A stretch of DNA of 26,077 nucleotides from a virus, in IMG/VR virus record IMGVR_UViG_3300010151_000131, positions 1 through 26,077 of that record; one strand, given 5' to 3'. The notes under the pieces are model-generated. The model saw only the letters and a list, made by a program, of their open reading frames with translations. It was not told the origin of the DNA and searched no databases. Made by a program: the position numbers and the translations under genes. This document shows positions 1 to 8,070 of this stretch, one piece after another (positions within the stretch are counted from its first letter, which is position 1; every line of letters begins with the position of its first letter).

Positions 1-904
1 CCGCGGTGCCTGTATTCTGCAACACTGTACCTGTTATAATAGCATGTGAATTATAAACATCGTAATGTTGGTATAAAAAGTGGCCGGTCTCCTCAATCTT
101 TAAAGGATCAGTGTTAAACACATATGGAAAATAATTACCTGCCTGTGGGTTAAAGGATGCCGTAACTACATTTGGGCCTTCGGCGTCTGTTTGTTTAAGG
201 CCGTTGAGTAATATTACAAATTGTTGTGAACTGGTATCAACCGAGCCAATGAGCGCGCCCTGGGAGACATTGGCGGCTTTGGATGCTTTTGTTGCTGTCG
301 TAGCTGCAGCCGCGGCTGGAGTATTATCACTTGCCACGGTTGATGAAAGTGTGAGAACAACACCATTGGCTACAAATATAACCCCACGAATAATAGGGAT
401 TGAACCAACAGTGGTAGTGGTAGTGGTCGTCGGGTGTGTGAATCCTGCTTCGCTAAAGTAGGTACTACCTGCCGACTCGGACATAAAACAACCCAAAAAC
501 GTGGTTCGACCAGCTGGGCCACCAGCATATGCATGTACATTATTTGTAACAGTACCTCCTGCTTGAACTTGTTGGCCACCAACAATAAATCCCGCATTTG
601 TAACTTTACCGGCTGAGGTTCGTATCTTACAATCCCCGGCGCCGAGAACCCTAAGATATGTCCCGGCTTGTTGGTTGGCCAACCATTGTTGAATTGCTAG
701 AGGGCCAAATTTTTCACCATCGGTTTGGCCAAATTCAGTTACAAAATCGCGATATGATGCAATTGTTATAGGTACAAATGCAGGACCTTGATCGGCGGTA
801 CCAATCACGGCAGCAGGAACACCTTGGGGTCCACGTGTAGTACGACCACTTAAATCAATTTCAGTTGTGCCGACGCCGGGGCTTCGGAAAGTTAACTCAG
901 CCAT
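1..904 (-). CDS. Tail sheath protein, second paralog (3' end outside window)
   Basis: Contractile tail sheath subunit of the T4 gp18 type; such subunits polymerise around the tail tube and shorten on injection. The frame is open from the ATG at 904 to the window edge, giving 301 residues without a stop. The N-terminus (MAELTFRSPG, then EIDLSGRTT, GPAFVPITI, KFGPLAIQQWL and YLRVLGAG) matches the N-terminus of the sheath gene immediately upstream almost block for block, so the two are tandem paralogs. A match also recurs further in (FNPQAGNYFPYVFNTDP here against a similar NP...NY...NTDP stretch there). A run of seven Thr lies near 413-434. An SD (GGAG, 8 nt spacing) precedes the ATG, and only 33 nt separate it from the upstream stop. 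The gene looks richer in GC than its sister. The C-terminus is not visible. Confidence 0.9.
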   Translation of the reverse strand, partial: MAELTFRSPGVGTTEIDLSGRTTRGPQGVPAAVIGTADQGPAFVPITIASYRDFVTEFGQTDGEKFGPLAIQQWLANQQAGTYLRVLGAGDCKIRTSAGKVTNAGFIVGGQQVQAGGTVTNNVHAYAGGPAGRTTFLGCFMSESAGSTYFSEAGFTHPTTTTTTTVGSIPIIRGVIFVANGVVLTLSSTVASDNTPAAAAATTATKASKAANVSQGALIGSVDTSSQQFVILLNGLKQTDAEGPNVVTASFNPQAGNYFPYVFNTDPLKIEETGHFLYQHYDVYNSHAIITGTVLQNTGTA

Positions 905-937
905 TTATTATGCTCCGATTCAGTTTATAAATATTCA

Positions 938-3900
938 TTATTCGAACGAGACTCCGGCATTTGTGATAATAAAATCAATTGCGATGTATTCAATTGCTCT
1001 TGTTGGTACAATAATAATTCTACCGTTCATTTTATTTTGTTCAACATCAAGATCTGAATTATTACTATTATTACAAATAATTGAGAATGATTCAATACCT
1101 GCTTGTGCCTGGATTAACGCTAGCAATGGTGTAATTTGTGACACAAACCGATTTCGTGTTGAATTATTATTTTGCTCAAACAATAATGTCATTGCCACCG
1201 ATGATATAAGGCGTTTAACTTCTAATAACATTCGCCTAACGTTGACACGGTCTAAAGCTGTTGCCGCTTGTTGCAATGTTTTTTGACCAAATATAACAAA
1301 TCCACCTGTTGGGAATGTTGCGATAGGGTTGATCCGGTTATCATACAATAAATCCCGATCCGCTTTAGATAGGCGTGTTATAACATTTTTTACAAAGCCA
1401 AGAGCGCCACGATTGAAACCAGCAGGGGCGAACCAAGGATAAGATACTTTATCATTGAATCCAATAGCGCCTAAAGCCGCAATTGTTGGGGGAACTGTAA
1501 CGCGTCTATTATTTGTTGTATCATCAATAATGACACTTGGGAAATATGACGCAACATAATTATTATCTAATGTACGACCGGCAAATTGTTCCGATGTCTC
1601 AATAACGTCTGGACGTAGAGTGCTATCACCAAATAAACGCGTTGATGTAGTACCATTGGCCATTCCGTATTCAGGGACATCAATAACCAACATTGCTTTA
1701 CTATACTCTTTAACTTTATCGCTGGCATTATCAATTATAAGACCTTCCTTAATTCCCGGAATGGCTAATAAGTTCGTATACACAGTAAATGGATCTGTGT
1801 TAAGTTTAACTGCAGCATTAAATGATGATATTGAGTTGTTGTTAAAGCTTGAACCCATGGGGTTTGTGTTGGTGCTATCATATAAGTTATTTGATAAGCC
1901 CACATCTGATGTAGACGCAGCAAGACCTAACTGTGATGTTGATTTATCATTACCATACTGAATGTCAGGATCGAGTATGTTCCATCCGTCAAACCCTCCA
2001 TAGAAAGGTAATGTGAATTTTGCATAAGGTGTAAAACGATTAAATCTTATTGAACTCGATGCCAATATTGTTGCCAACGTAATACGATTATCCGCTAATG
2101 CATATTCCTGTGAAACCCCATCAATATTAGTTGAAAGCTTACCATTTCGTACATATACGGAACCCAATATATGAGAAGCAGCAGTACCGGTTATTTCTGT
2201 ATATTTTGTGGGAAAGGCGGTTGGAGTTCCTACATTAGTGTCTGGGCCAAGGCCCACACGTGCCAATGTAAATAGATTATTATTAAATGCGTCGGCGCCG
2301 GCACCGGTCACCATGGTGTCAAGTTTTTGAACACCAAGAAACTTTGTATACGTTGACACTAGTGGGTTTGGTAAAGATGAAACATTGGTATTAAGAACAG
2401 AATTAGAAAGTGATGCCGTCGTGGCCATCTTGGTGAACTTAACACCCCAGTGATAACGTGAATCCACACGTTCCTCAGAACCAGGGGCACCTTCATAATT
2501 TGTTTCGGTTGTTGCCCCACGCGTCACCTTATATCTCATTGGAAGAGGCGGGACTATTGACGAACTAAGTGATGATGATAAATCACTTTGCAAAGCATAA
2601 GGTGCTCCTCCGCCACCCGTCAGCGCGGTGACCAGTTGCCCATAGAGGCGGTGCCCACTTGATCCTAGGGTTCTGCCATTTGAGACCAAAGCTGTAAGAC
2701 TACCACCGACGGAAGAACTATATGCAGTTAATGAGTCCGTTGTTTTTAATGTCGGAATTCCCCTGAAGCCGAAGGGTAAAGCGTTTTGAGGTATATCAGC
2801 ATCATTTACGGCAATTGAAGGGAGAACACGAATATGCCGAGACATATTAGGGTATTTACCCGTTATCACCAATCGACGTTCACCTTCACTTTCTGCATCA
2901 AAATTGTATATAACTTTTTTGTCGCCAATTAATCTTGCGATATATCGATCTGATGTTGGGTCTAGATTACATTGGGAATACTGTTCAATAATCTGTTGGT
3001 TTGTATCTGTATCCCCAAACCTTCTTACTTGTACATCAAATTTACCATATTTGTTTGTTAAATCTGTTGACGCAACAAGGTTTGAGATTGAGATTTTGAC
3101 ATTATCATTTCCATATGCACCATCGTCAAGTGTCTCAAACTTAAAAAGATCATAACCAATATTACTACCATATGGCTGTGAAATAACATATGTAGTCTGG
3201 GCTGTTGTATACCTAGTGTCAAAACGACCATATAAATCTTGATATTTACCAGCGGTGCCGGGAGGTGATTTAATACCATCAACCAAGTTACCACTTAATA
3301 TTGCAATCGGTTGTGAAATTGTTGATGCCAACTCATTTTCAACAGCAAAATCAGCATAAAGTAAATGTTGTTCACTTTGAAATTTGGTAGGATCTGTGTT
3401 TAAGATTTTCGAAATGTAATTTTCTGATGAAGGATTAAGCGAAGCCGAAAAGAGCTTAATTGACTTATTTCCACCAATGGCTGAAAGTTCGTTAGAAAAA
3501 GAGCTATTAGATGATGATAATATAAGAAGAAAATCACCAGAAGTATTTGCCATGGCACCATCTGTAAACCTGGGATCAACCCCACTACCTGGGACCATGT
3601 TTGAAAATTTAAATTGGGCATTTGTAACAAATGCCGTTGATCCTGTTGGGAATATCATCATTGCCCTAACAAGATTGACAATATCATTAGTATTACCCGC
3701 TGCCGCAATATCATATGAATCATTATCCGTAAAGGCCGGAAAACCCATTGTTTCTTGTGAATTTACAGCATGAGCTGCAGCGAGAAACTTAACAACGCCT
3801 CGAGCACGATTGTAATCATCAGCGACACCACTTTCATATGTACCACTAATCACAAAACCTGCATTTTTTACAACGCCAAGAGCGCGTGTATTCTCAATAT

Positions 3901-4186
3901 TAGTTGCTGTTGTATTCGTTCCGGCACCCAGAACGCGTGTGTATGTTACCGCTGTTCTATTTTGTAACCATTGCTGCACCGCATATGGGCCAAAACGTTT
4001 TGGATTAAGTTCACCAAATGTTTCGCTATAATTTCCTTGTGAACCTAGCGTAACAGGAACAAACGCAGGACCCTTATCGGATGTACCAATAATTCCTGCA
4101 GGGATACCTTCAATTGATGTTGTACGACCCGTTAGATCAATCTCTTGTTCGAAAAACCCAGGTGATTTAAATGTTTGTTCCGCCAT
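938..4186 (-). CDS. Tail sheath protein, first paralog (gp18-like)
   Basis: Major tail sheath protein of a contractile tail, 1082 aa, much longer than T4 gp18 (659 aa). The N-terminus (MAEQTFKSPGFFEQEIDL, GRTTSIEGIPAGIIGTSDKG, FGPYAVQQWL, TYTRVLGAG) is typical of phage sheaths. The C-terminal ~150 residues carry the conserved sheath core: a G-x-P-W-F-A-P-A-G-F-N-R-G stretch, the NRINPIATFP block, and NVRRMLLEVKRLISS. The extra length sits in the middle and is presumably surface-exposed insertion domains (inference). I start at the ATG at 4186, because it aligns with the paralog start and has GGAG 9 nt upstream; the ATG at 4195 would have its SD touching the start codon. It follows the gp15-like gene by about 50 nt. 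Confidence 0.93.
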   Translation of the reverse strand: MAEQTFKSPGFFEQEIDLTGRTTSIEGIPAGIIGTSDKGPAFVPVTLGSQGNYSETFGELNPKRFGPYAVQQWLQNRTAVTYTRVLGAGTNTTATNIENTRALGVVKNAGFVISGTYESGVADDYNRARGVVKFLAAAHAVNSQETMGFPAFTDNDSYDIAAAGNTNDIVNLVRAMMIFPTGSTAFVTNAQFKFSNMVPGSGVDPRFTDGAMANTSGDFLLILSSSNSSFSNELSAIGGNKSIKLFSASLNPSSENYISKILNTDPTKFQSEQHLLYADFAVENELASTISQPIAILSGNLVDGIKSPPGTAGKYQDLYGRFDTRYTTAQTTYVISQPYGSNIGYDLFKFETLDDGAYGNDNVKISISNLVASTDLTNKYGKFDVQVRRFGDTDTNQQIIEQYSQCNLDPTSDRYIARLIGDKKVIYNFDAESEGERRLVITGKYPNMSRHIRVLPSIAVNDADIPQNALPFGFRGIPTLKTTDSLTAYSSSVGGSLTALVSNGRTLGSSGHRLYGQLVTALTGGGGAPYALQSDLSSSLSSSIVPPLPMRYKVTRGATTETNYEGAPGSEERVDSRYHWGVKFTKMATTASLSNSVLNTNVSSLPNPLVSTYTKFLGVQKLDTMVTGAGADAFNNNLFTLARVGLGPDTNVGTPTAFPTKYTEITGTAASHILGSVYVRNGKLSTNIDGVSQEYALADNRITLATILASSSIRFNRFTPYAKFTLPFYGGFDGWNILDPDIQYGNDKSTSQLGLAASTSDVGLSNNLYDSTNTNPMGSSFNNNSISSFNAAVKLNTDPFTVYTNLLAIPGIKEGLIIDNASDKVKEYSKAMLVIDVPEYGMANGTTSTRLFGDSTLRPDVIETSEQFAGRTLDNNYVASYFPSVIIDDTTNNRRVTVPPTIAALGAIGFNDKVSYPWFAPAGFNRGALGFVKNVITRLSKADRDLLYDNRINPIATFPTGGFVIFGQKTLQQAATALDRVNVRRMLLEVKRLISSVAMTLLFEQNNNSTRNRFVSQITPLLALIQAQAGIESFSIICNNSNNSDLDVEQNKMNGRIIIVPTRAIEYIAIDFIITNAGVSFE

Positions 4187-4240
4187 AAGGCCCATCTCCC
4201 ATCTTGCTTTATATTAAATATCATCGTAAAAGGTCTAAAA

Positions 4241-5578
4241 TCAAATAATTATATCCTCTAATATTGTACTAACTTCACCTCGTAACACAGTTTCACCTTT
4301 ACGACTATTTCTACCTTTAACTCTTATCAATATTTCCTTTGTTTTTCCCGTTGTTTCGTCATATATTTTTCGGCTAATTATTTCCGTGCCTGGACCTGTA
4401 GACGAAGTTCCCACCGATGTTGATTTTTGTGTTGGTGCAGAACCATTGGGATTACGAGGATCACTTGACGCCCTATAAGCACCGGGGTCAGATTCGCCTG
4501 TTGACATTTGCGCCGCACTTGAGATAGAATCAGAGCCCATAGCGGCACCCGGTATTAAAGCTGAATCACTATCTAAGTCTTGTAATATATAGGCGTTAAC
4601 ATCACCAGAAGGTGGCCCGCCGATCGGCATAGGGTTTGCCGGGGAGTCTTCAAGAATAAACTCAAGTGTAGGTGCGGATATATACGATCTTAAACCAGTT
4701 GATTGACTTGGGGCATTTGGTTCTATTTGGTACGCAGTCACACTCATGTCAAATGAATATTTTATCACCCTTTCTGTATTTGAAAAATCATCAAAATTAT
4801 CGCCTGATTTAAATGATGTACCAATATTTCCTGTAAACCAATACCCTTTGTCTGTTTCCAAACGAAATTCACGTTGTTGATTATTTGTATATGAAGACAT
4901 AATCACTGAAAGAATATCATTCATTTGTTTCGTGTATTGTGTCCACACTGTTATATCATACATCGCCTTAAAATATTTAATCGGAGGCATTTCGATTGTT
5001 TCTATAAAATTATTATTAAGTTTCGGGCGTAACACATTACCCGTCTTAACCAAATTATTATTAAGCCCATATGTCTCACGCCGCGTTCCTTCAACACCTT
5101 TTGGACTACCCGACCTTGTCACACCTATAGGTACAGCATCACTAATCGTATACGCGTTTTTAAACCCAAGTTTGTTGATTAAACGCTGATAACGGGGATC
5201 CTCGGCACTTAAGCGACGCTTAATTGTTAATTGGAAATTTTCACCTGGGCCAAAACTATTTGCAGACAGTTGTTCGATGCCGGATCTTAAGATTGAAATC
5301 AATGGTAGGATCACAACATTATTTTCATCACGTAATGGCTTTTTACGTCGTAATATAGCAAATCGTTCACCGGTTGCAAATATCACAGGTATTCGACGGG
5401 TTTCATTATTTATTACATAATAAAGAGATATCTCTTTATCAAATAAAGAAAATACTGCCTTGTCAACATCTTCTATAGTACAAGATGGGATCTCAAAATC
5501 AACAGGGGGATTGCTTCCCTCGTGTCCTGTGGATATACTATATTCACTATTTTCTGTTTTTGTATATTTTGTTGACAT
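4241..5578 (-). CDS. Tail completion / sheath terminator protein, gp15-like
   Basis: 445-aa protein resembling T4 gp15, the hexameric protein that caps the sheath and tube at the head-proximal end of the tail. Visible support: RRIPVIFATGERFAILRRKK near residues 60-80, matching the 'PV.fas.e.f' region of gp15; a block around 200-225 (PPIKYFKAMYDITVWTQYTK) matching the gp15 'P..m.YelsifTrY..dm.qI' region; and a following stretch on relocating the tail axis (QREFRL...GYWFTGNIG). The last ~130 residues are Ser/Gly/Pro-rich and look disordered. T4 gp15 is 272 aa, so this one is longer at both ends. It lies between the gp14-like gene (2 nt gap, TAA TA ATG) and the sheath, as expected from the T4 order 13-14-15-(16-17)-18. 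Confidence 0.65.
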   Translation of the reverse strand: MSTKYTKTENSEYSISTGHEGSNPPVDFEIPSCTIEDVDKAVFSLFDKEISLYYVINNETRRIPVIFATGERFAILRRKKPLRDENNVVILPLISILRSGIEQLSANSFGPGENFQLTIKRRLSAEDPRYQRLINKLGFKNAYTISDAVPIGVTRSGSPKGVEGTRRETYGLNNNLVKTGNVLRPKLNNNFIETIEMPPIKYFKAMYDITVWTQYTKQMNDILSVIMSSYTNNQQREFRLETDKGYWFTGNIGTSFKSGDNFDDFSNTERVIKYSFDMSVTAYQIEPNAPSQSTGLRSYISAPTLEFILEDSPANPMPIGGPPSGDVNAYILQDLDSDSALIPGAAMGSDSISSAAQMSTGESDPGAYRASSDPRNPNGSAPTQKSTSVGTSSTGPGTEIISRKIYDETTGKTKEILIRVKGRNSRKGETVLRGEVSTILEDIII

Positions 5579-5580
5579 TA

Positions 5581-6249
5581 TTATGACTCATCATAGAACG
5601 AAGAACCTGTGTTACCCGTGCCTTTTGTTGTAATCTCTGCTGGGCCTGTTATTGGCACCTCCAATACATTCTTGTCAACCAATGCACGCTTATCATTTGT
5701 GAGACCGTCCCTATTTTTTGCAAACCCACGTTGTTGTGTATATTCCTTTTGAATTGCGTCGATTTCTGAATAAACTTCGCCGGTAGGCCCATGTGGTTCA
5801 AACACAATTTGACCCTGGCGCGCTTGAACCCCTGTTAATGTTACCCCTTTAAAATGCTCTATTTGACCGAATATATTGCTTTCAAAAACCAAAGATGTTA
5901 TTTCAAAAAACAAAGTCCCATAGCTATAATAGTCGCCAATTTGAATTTTTTCCTCTAAACCTTTGTCGATAAGATCGCGCCACTGAATGTAAACTTCTTG
6001 TTTATATTTTTCATCAATACCAAAACGTCCTGTGACATATTCACCAGGTGACCACTTGATTAATGAATCGATTATAATTGGCGGGTCATATACTTTTTCT
6101 GCCGCCTCTTCATATACTTCATCAATCTCCGAAAGATCATCCCTAACTTTATAATAATAAATCTTTTGACCAACGACGTCTTTTACTAACTCTTTTGTTA
6201 TGTCTGATATAAAATCAATTTCTCTGGGTGTTATAAATAATCTTGCCAT
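5581..6249 (-). CDS. Neck protein, gp14-like
   Basis: 222-aa protein resembling T4 gp14, part of the neck that closes the filled head and docks the tail. Features shared with gp14: an early 'vvGqkIYYYKVR' strand (residues ~26-36); a central GRFGIDEKYKQEVYIQWRDL block, as in gp14 where the F-G-...-q-d-e-v-t-l-s-i segment sits; and the 'GDYYSYGTLFFEITSLVFE' segment (~105-123), like gp14 'GDLIYFP...LFEI..VE', followed by FGQIEHFKGVT. The C-terminal 50 residues are polar and Gly/Thr-rich. The start ATG has AGGGTG a few nt upstream and lies 4 nt after the stop of the gp13-like gene, so the two are translationally close. The family call rests on remembered pattern plus context, not on a search. Confidence 0.6.
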   Translation of the reverse strand: MARLFITPREIDFISDITKELVKDVVGQKIYYYKVRDDLSEIDEVYEEAAEKVYDPPIIIDSLIKWSPGEYVTGRFGIDEKYKQEVYIQWRDLIDKGLEEKIQIGDYYSYGTLFFEITSLVFESNIFGQIEHFKGVTLTGVQARQGQIVFEPHGPTGEVYSEIDAIQKEYTQQRGFAKNRDGLTNDKRALVDKNVLEVPITGPAEITTKGTGNTGSSFYDES

Positions 6250-6253
6250 TTTA

Positions 6254-7450
6254 TCACCCTGTGAATATTGTTAACCCATTTGGCATAGGTATAAGTTTTA
6301 ATAAACGATTTAAAGCCTCGGCTTCATCAGCTGCGCTAGCAATTAATGCGTTATAAGTTAACTTTCCCAATTGTTCTCTTAATTGTGTTTTTAATGTCTC
6401 TTTTTCCCCTTGGCCTTGAGCAACCAATTCGGTCCCATTAAGATTAACTTCTCCACCAGGTATAGGAACTGAACCAAACTTACTTCGTACATAACCCAGC
6501 AATTCCTTTGATAACGCAATTGCATATTGTCGAATCCATTGTCGACCCATAGAGTTAATATACTTATAAGTAAGATGACCAAACGGCACATTTGATGTGT
6601 TACTTACTCCATATAATGAGTCATCTGTATATCCTGGTTTAAAAGGATCTGCACCCAATAAGACACGCATCCATAGTCTTTTTGGCTCATTTGATGTAGG
6701 TTTTGGGTATATTCGAATATTTGTTCCTATAATTTTATATGAAAAATTTGAACGACGAACACGATTTGACATATTCATCATCCCGGCGCGAAGGACATCT
6801 TCAAAAACAGGTAATACATAAAATACGGTTTCTGGAGTGTATGATTCAAATGGGAATTCATTTGCCATATAGTTCGTTGCAGATGTTGTACTAAAAAACC
6901 GATATGCATCTTGAGGGTTAAAATGGAAAACTTCGGTGATTTTCATTTTTGTTTTTGACCCTACATCTTGTGTATCAAATAATATGTCACCGGCACTATT
7001 TTTTAAATCTGTGTATATATTATAATCCTGCACACCCTTGACTAACTCAATTGAACCACTAACTTGATTATAATCACCACCCGTATTTGCTTCCGTTGAA
7101 TATGCTGCCGCCATTCTATTAACAAAGCTGTGATTAAAACGTTGTAACATTGACTCTTTGCCATGTGGGCCCACATTAAAACTACCAGATGTCTCTGATC
7201 CTGTTGCAAACCCTAGCATGTTTAATAATGAGCTTTCAGCCTCATGCATATTAATAATTGAACTATATTCAAGCGTTGCCTCTTCAAAACATGCCCATAT
7301 TTGTTTTTTCGTTAATTCAACTGAAAGAATATCATCACCCAGCTTTCGCTTAATAAATGTGATTATATTATCGGCCTCCGTTTGGAACCCGGTATCAGCG
7401 TCATAAAACCCAAATGGTGTGGGGGCTGTTGTGTTAGCGAATGTTGTCAC
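6254..7450 (-). CDS. Neck protein, gp13-like (GTG start)
   Basis: 398-aa protein placed directly before the gp14-like and gp15-like genes. The N-terminal domain reads PFGFYDADTGFQTEADNI, then TFIKRKLGDDILSVELTKKQ and IWACFEEATLEYSSIIN. This 'f.k.rLG.pvi.vELt..qi..c..eA' pattern is a recurring head-to-tail connector / neck pattern in T4-like marine and jumbo myoviruses. In T4 the equivalent position is gp13. The middle is Ser/Thr/Gly-rich, and the last ~130 residues are helical (YINSMGRQWIRQYAIALSKE, then LGYVRSKFG). The start is GTG at 7450, since no ATG lies near the conserved N-terminus; a GAGAG run lies upstream. A 14-nt gap separates it from the preceding 76-aa gene. Confidence 0.6.
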   Translation of the reverse strand: MTTFANTTAPTPFGFYDADTGFQTEADNIITFIKRKLGDDILSVELTKKQIWACFEEATLEYSSIINMHEAESSLLNMLGFATGSETSGSFNVGPHGKESMLQRFNHSFVNRMAAAYSTEANTGGDYNQVSGSIELVKGVQDYNIYTDLKNSAGDILFDTQDVGSKTKMKITEVFHFNPQDAYRFFSTTSATNYMANEFPFESYTPETVFYVLPVFEDVLRAGMMNMSNRVRRSNFSYKIIGTNIRIYPKPTSNEPKRLWMRVLLGADPFKPGYTDDSLYGVSNTSNVPFGHLTYKYINSMGRQWIRQYAIALSKELLGYVRSKFGSVPIPGGEVNLNGTELVAQGQGEKETLKTQLREQLGKLTYNALIASAADEAEALNRLLKLIPMPNGLTIFTG

Positions 7451-7464
7451 GCTTTAAGCTCTCA

Positions 7465-7695
7465 TTATTTTTTAGTACGTGAACTAGTTCTCTTTGTAGA
7501 TTTGGGTTTAAGAGTTTTTGTTACGGGTTTTTGAGTAGGCTTAATCGGTTTGATTGCAATAGCCTCAACGATAGGCTCAGGTATAATAACTGGTTCTACC
7601 TCAACGATAGGCTCAGGTATAATAACCGATGTCACTTTTTTTGTCTTTTCATTCTTAATAGCAAGAATTCTTTTCATTCTTAATCGACGACTCAT
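7465..7695 (-). CDS. Small basic Pro/Lys-rich protein with internal repeat
   Basis: 76-aa protein of unknown function. It has a basic N-terminus (MSRRLRMKRILAIKNEK), a repeated VIIPEPIVE segment (two copies), and a Pro/Thr/Lys-rich basic tail (KPTQKPVTKTLKPKSTKRTS). No fold is evident and it is probably disordered. The two peptide copies are encoded by a perfect 28-bp direct repeat (7563-7590 and 7599-7626). A GAGGAAAG SD lies a few nt before the ATG. It opens the neck-gene block just after a terminator-like hairpin. The composition would allow DNA binding or decoration of another protein, but this is inference only. Confidence 0.7.
   Translation of the reverse strand: MSRRLRMKRILAIKNEKTKKVTSVIIPEPIVEVEPVIIPEPIVEAIAIKPIKPTQKPVTKTLKPKSTKRTSSRTKK
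7563..7626 (-). repeat. 28-bp perfect direct repeat, 36-bp period, inside the 76-aa gene
   Basis: Identical 28-bp copies lie at 7563-7590 and 7599-7626, separated by 8 bp. They keep frame (36 bp = 12 codons) and encode the repeated VIIPEPIVE peptide. The perfect DNA identity suggests a recent in-frame duplication. Confidence 0.9.
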
Positions 7696-7719
7696 ATTTC
7701 TTTCCTCATTTTAAAATAT

Positions 7720-7756
7720 ATATCCAAAAATATATGGACTCACATAGAACCCATAT
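7720..7756 (-). terminator. Rho-independent terminator-like hairpin after the 85-aa gene
   Basis: On the minus strand ATATGGGTTC - TATGT - GAGTCCATAT forms a 10-bp stem (7732-7756) with two G-U pairs, followed by ATTTTT. On the plus strand the same two positions would be A-C mismatches, so the hairpin favours transcription in the minus direction. It lies 28 nt past the stop of the 85-aa gene and 37 nt before the next start. Confidence 0.6.
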
Positions 7757-7783
7757 TAAACGTTAACAACTAAATTAACATTA

Positions 7784-8041
7784 TTATTCCACTGGGGCCC
7801 AGCACAGCTCGGAACCTAATTCCTGCCATGTGAATTCACCGGGCAAAGGATTTTCATCTGGTCCTGTTGGCCAATTTGGGTCTTGTGGGTTTGGTTCCAT
7901 ACCTAATGACATAACAAAATCATTTAATGTAACGCCAAGTGTTGGCATGGGCATCTCGAACTCAGTAGACGTCTCGGCTGGGAGATTATACTCAACTATC
8001 AAACGCTGACCTGGATCAAGCTTTATAACAATGTCTTCCAT
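7784..8041 (-). CDS. Hypothetical acidic 85-aa protein
   Basis: Unknown function. The protein is acidic and rich in Pro, Glu and Asp. The N-terminal half (MEDIVIKLDPGQRLIVEYNL) could form beta strands; the C-terminal half has PNPQDPNWPTGPDENPLPGE and ends ELCWAPVE. No membrane segment or known motif is seen. It has one of the best SDs in the window (AAGGAG, 7 nt from the ATG), which suggests strong translation. It lies 29 nt downstream of the nuclease-methyltransferase stop and before the hairpin at 7732-7756, so it may share that transcript. A regulator or partner of the methyltransferase is possible but not supported by any motif. Confidence 0.7.
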   Translation of the reverse strand: MEDIVIKLDPGQRLIVEYNLPAETSTEFEMPMPTLGVTLNDFVMSLGMEPNPQDPNWPTGPDENPLPGEFTWQELGSELCWAPVE

Positions 8042-8054
8042 AATATCACTCCTT
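8042..8054 (-). promoter_or_regulatory. Strong Shine-Dalgarno for the 85-aa gene
   Basis: AAGGAG (minus strand, 8054-8049) is followed by 7 nt (TGATATT) and the ATG at 8041. This fixes the start and contrasts with the weak site before the methyltransferase on the same presumed transcript. Confidence 0.75.
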
Positions 8055-8070
8055 ACTAGTAATATATAGG

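Noticed and set aside
867-1286. Plus-strand open frame of 139 codons
   Set aside because: It lies across the end of one sheath gene and the start of the next on the other strand, with no SD and no protein-like pattern; both minus frames are clearly coding.
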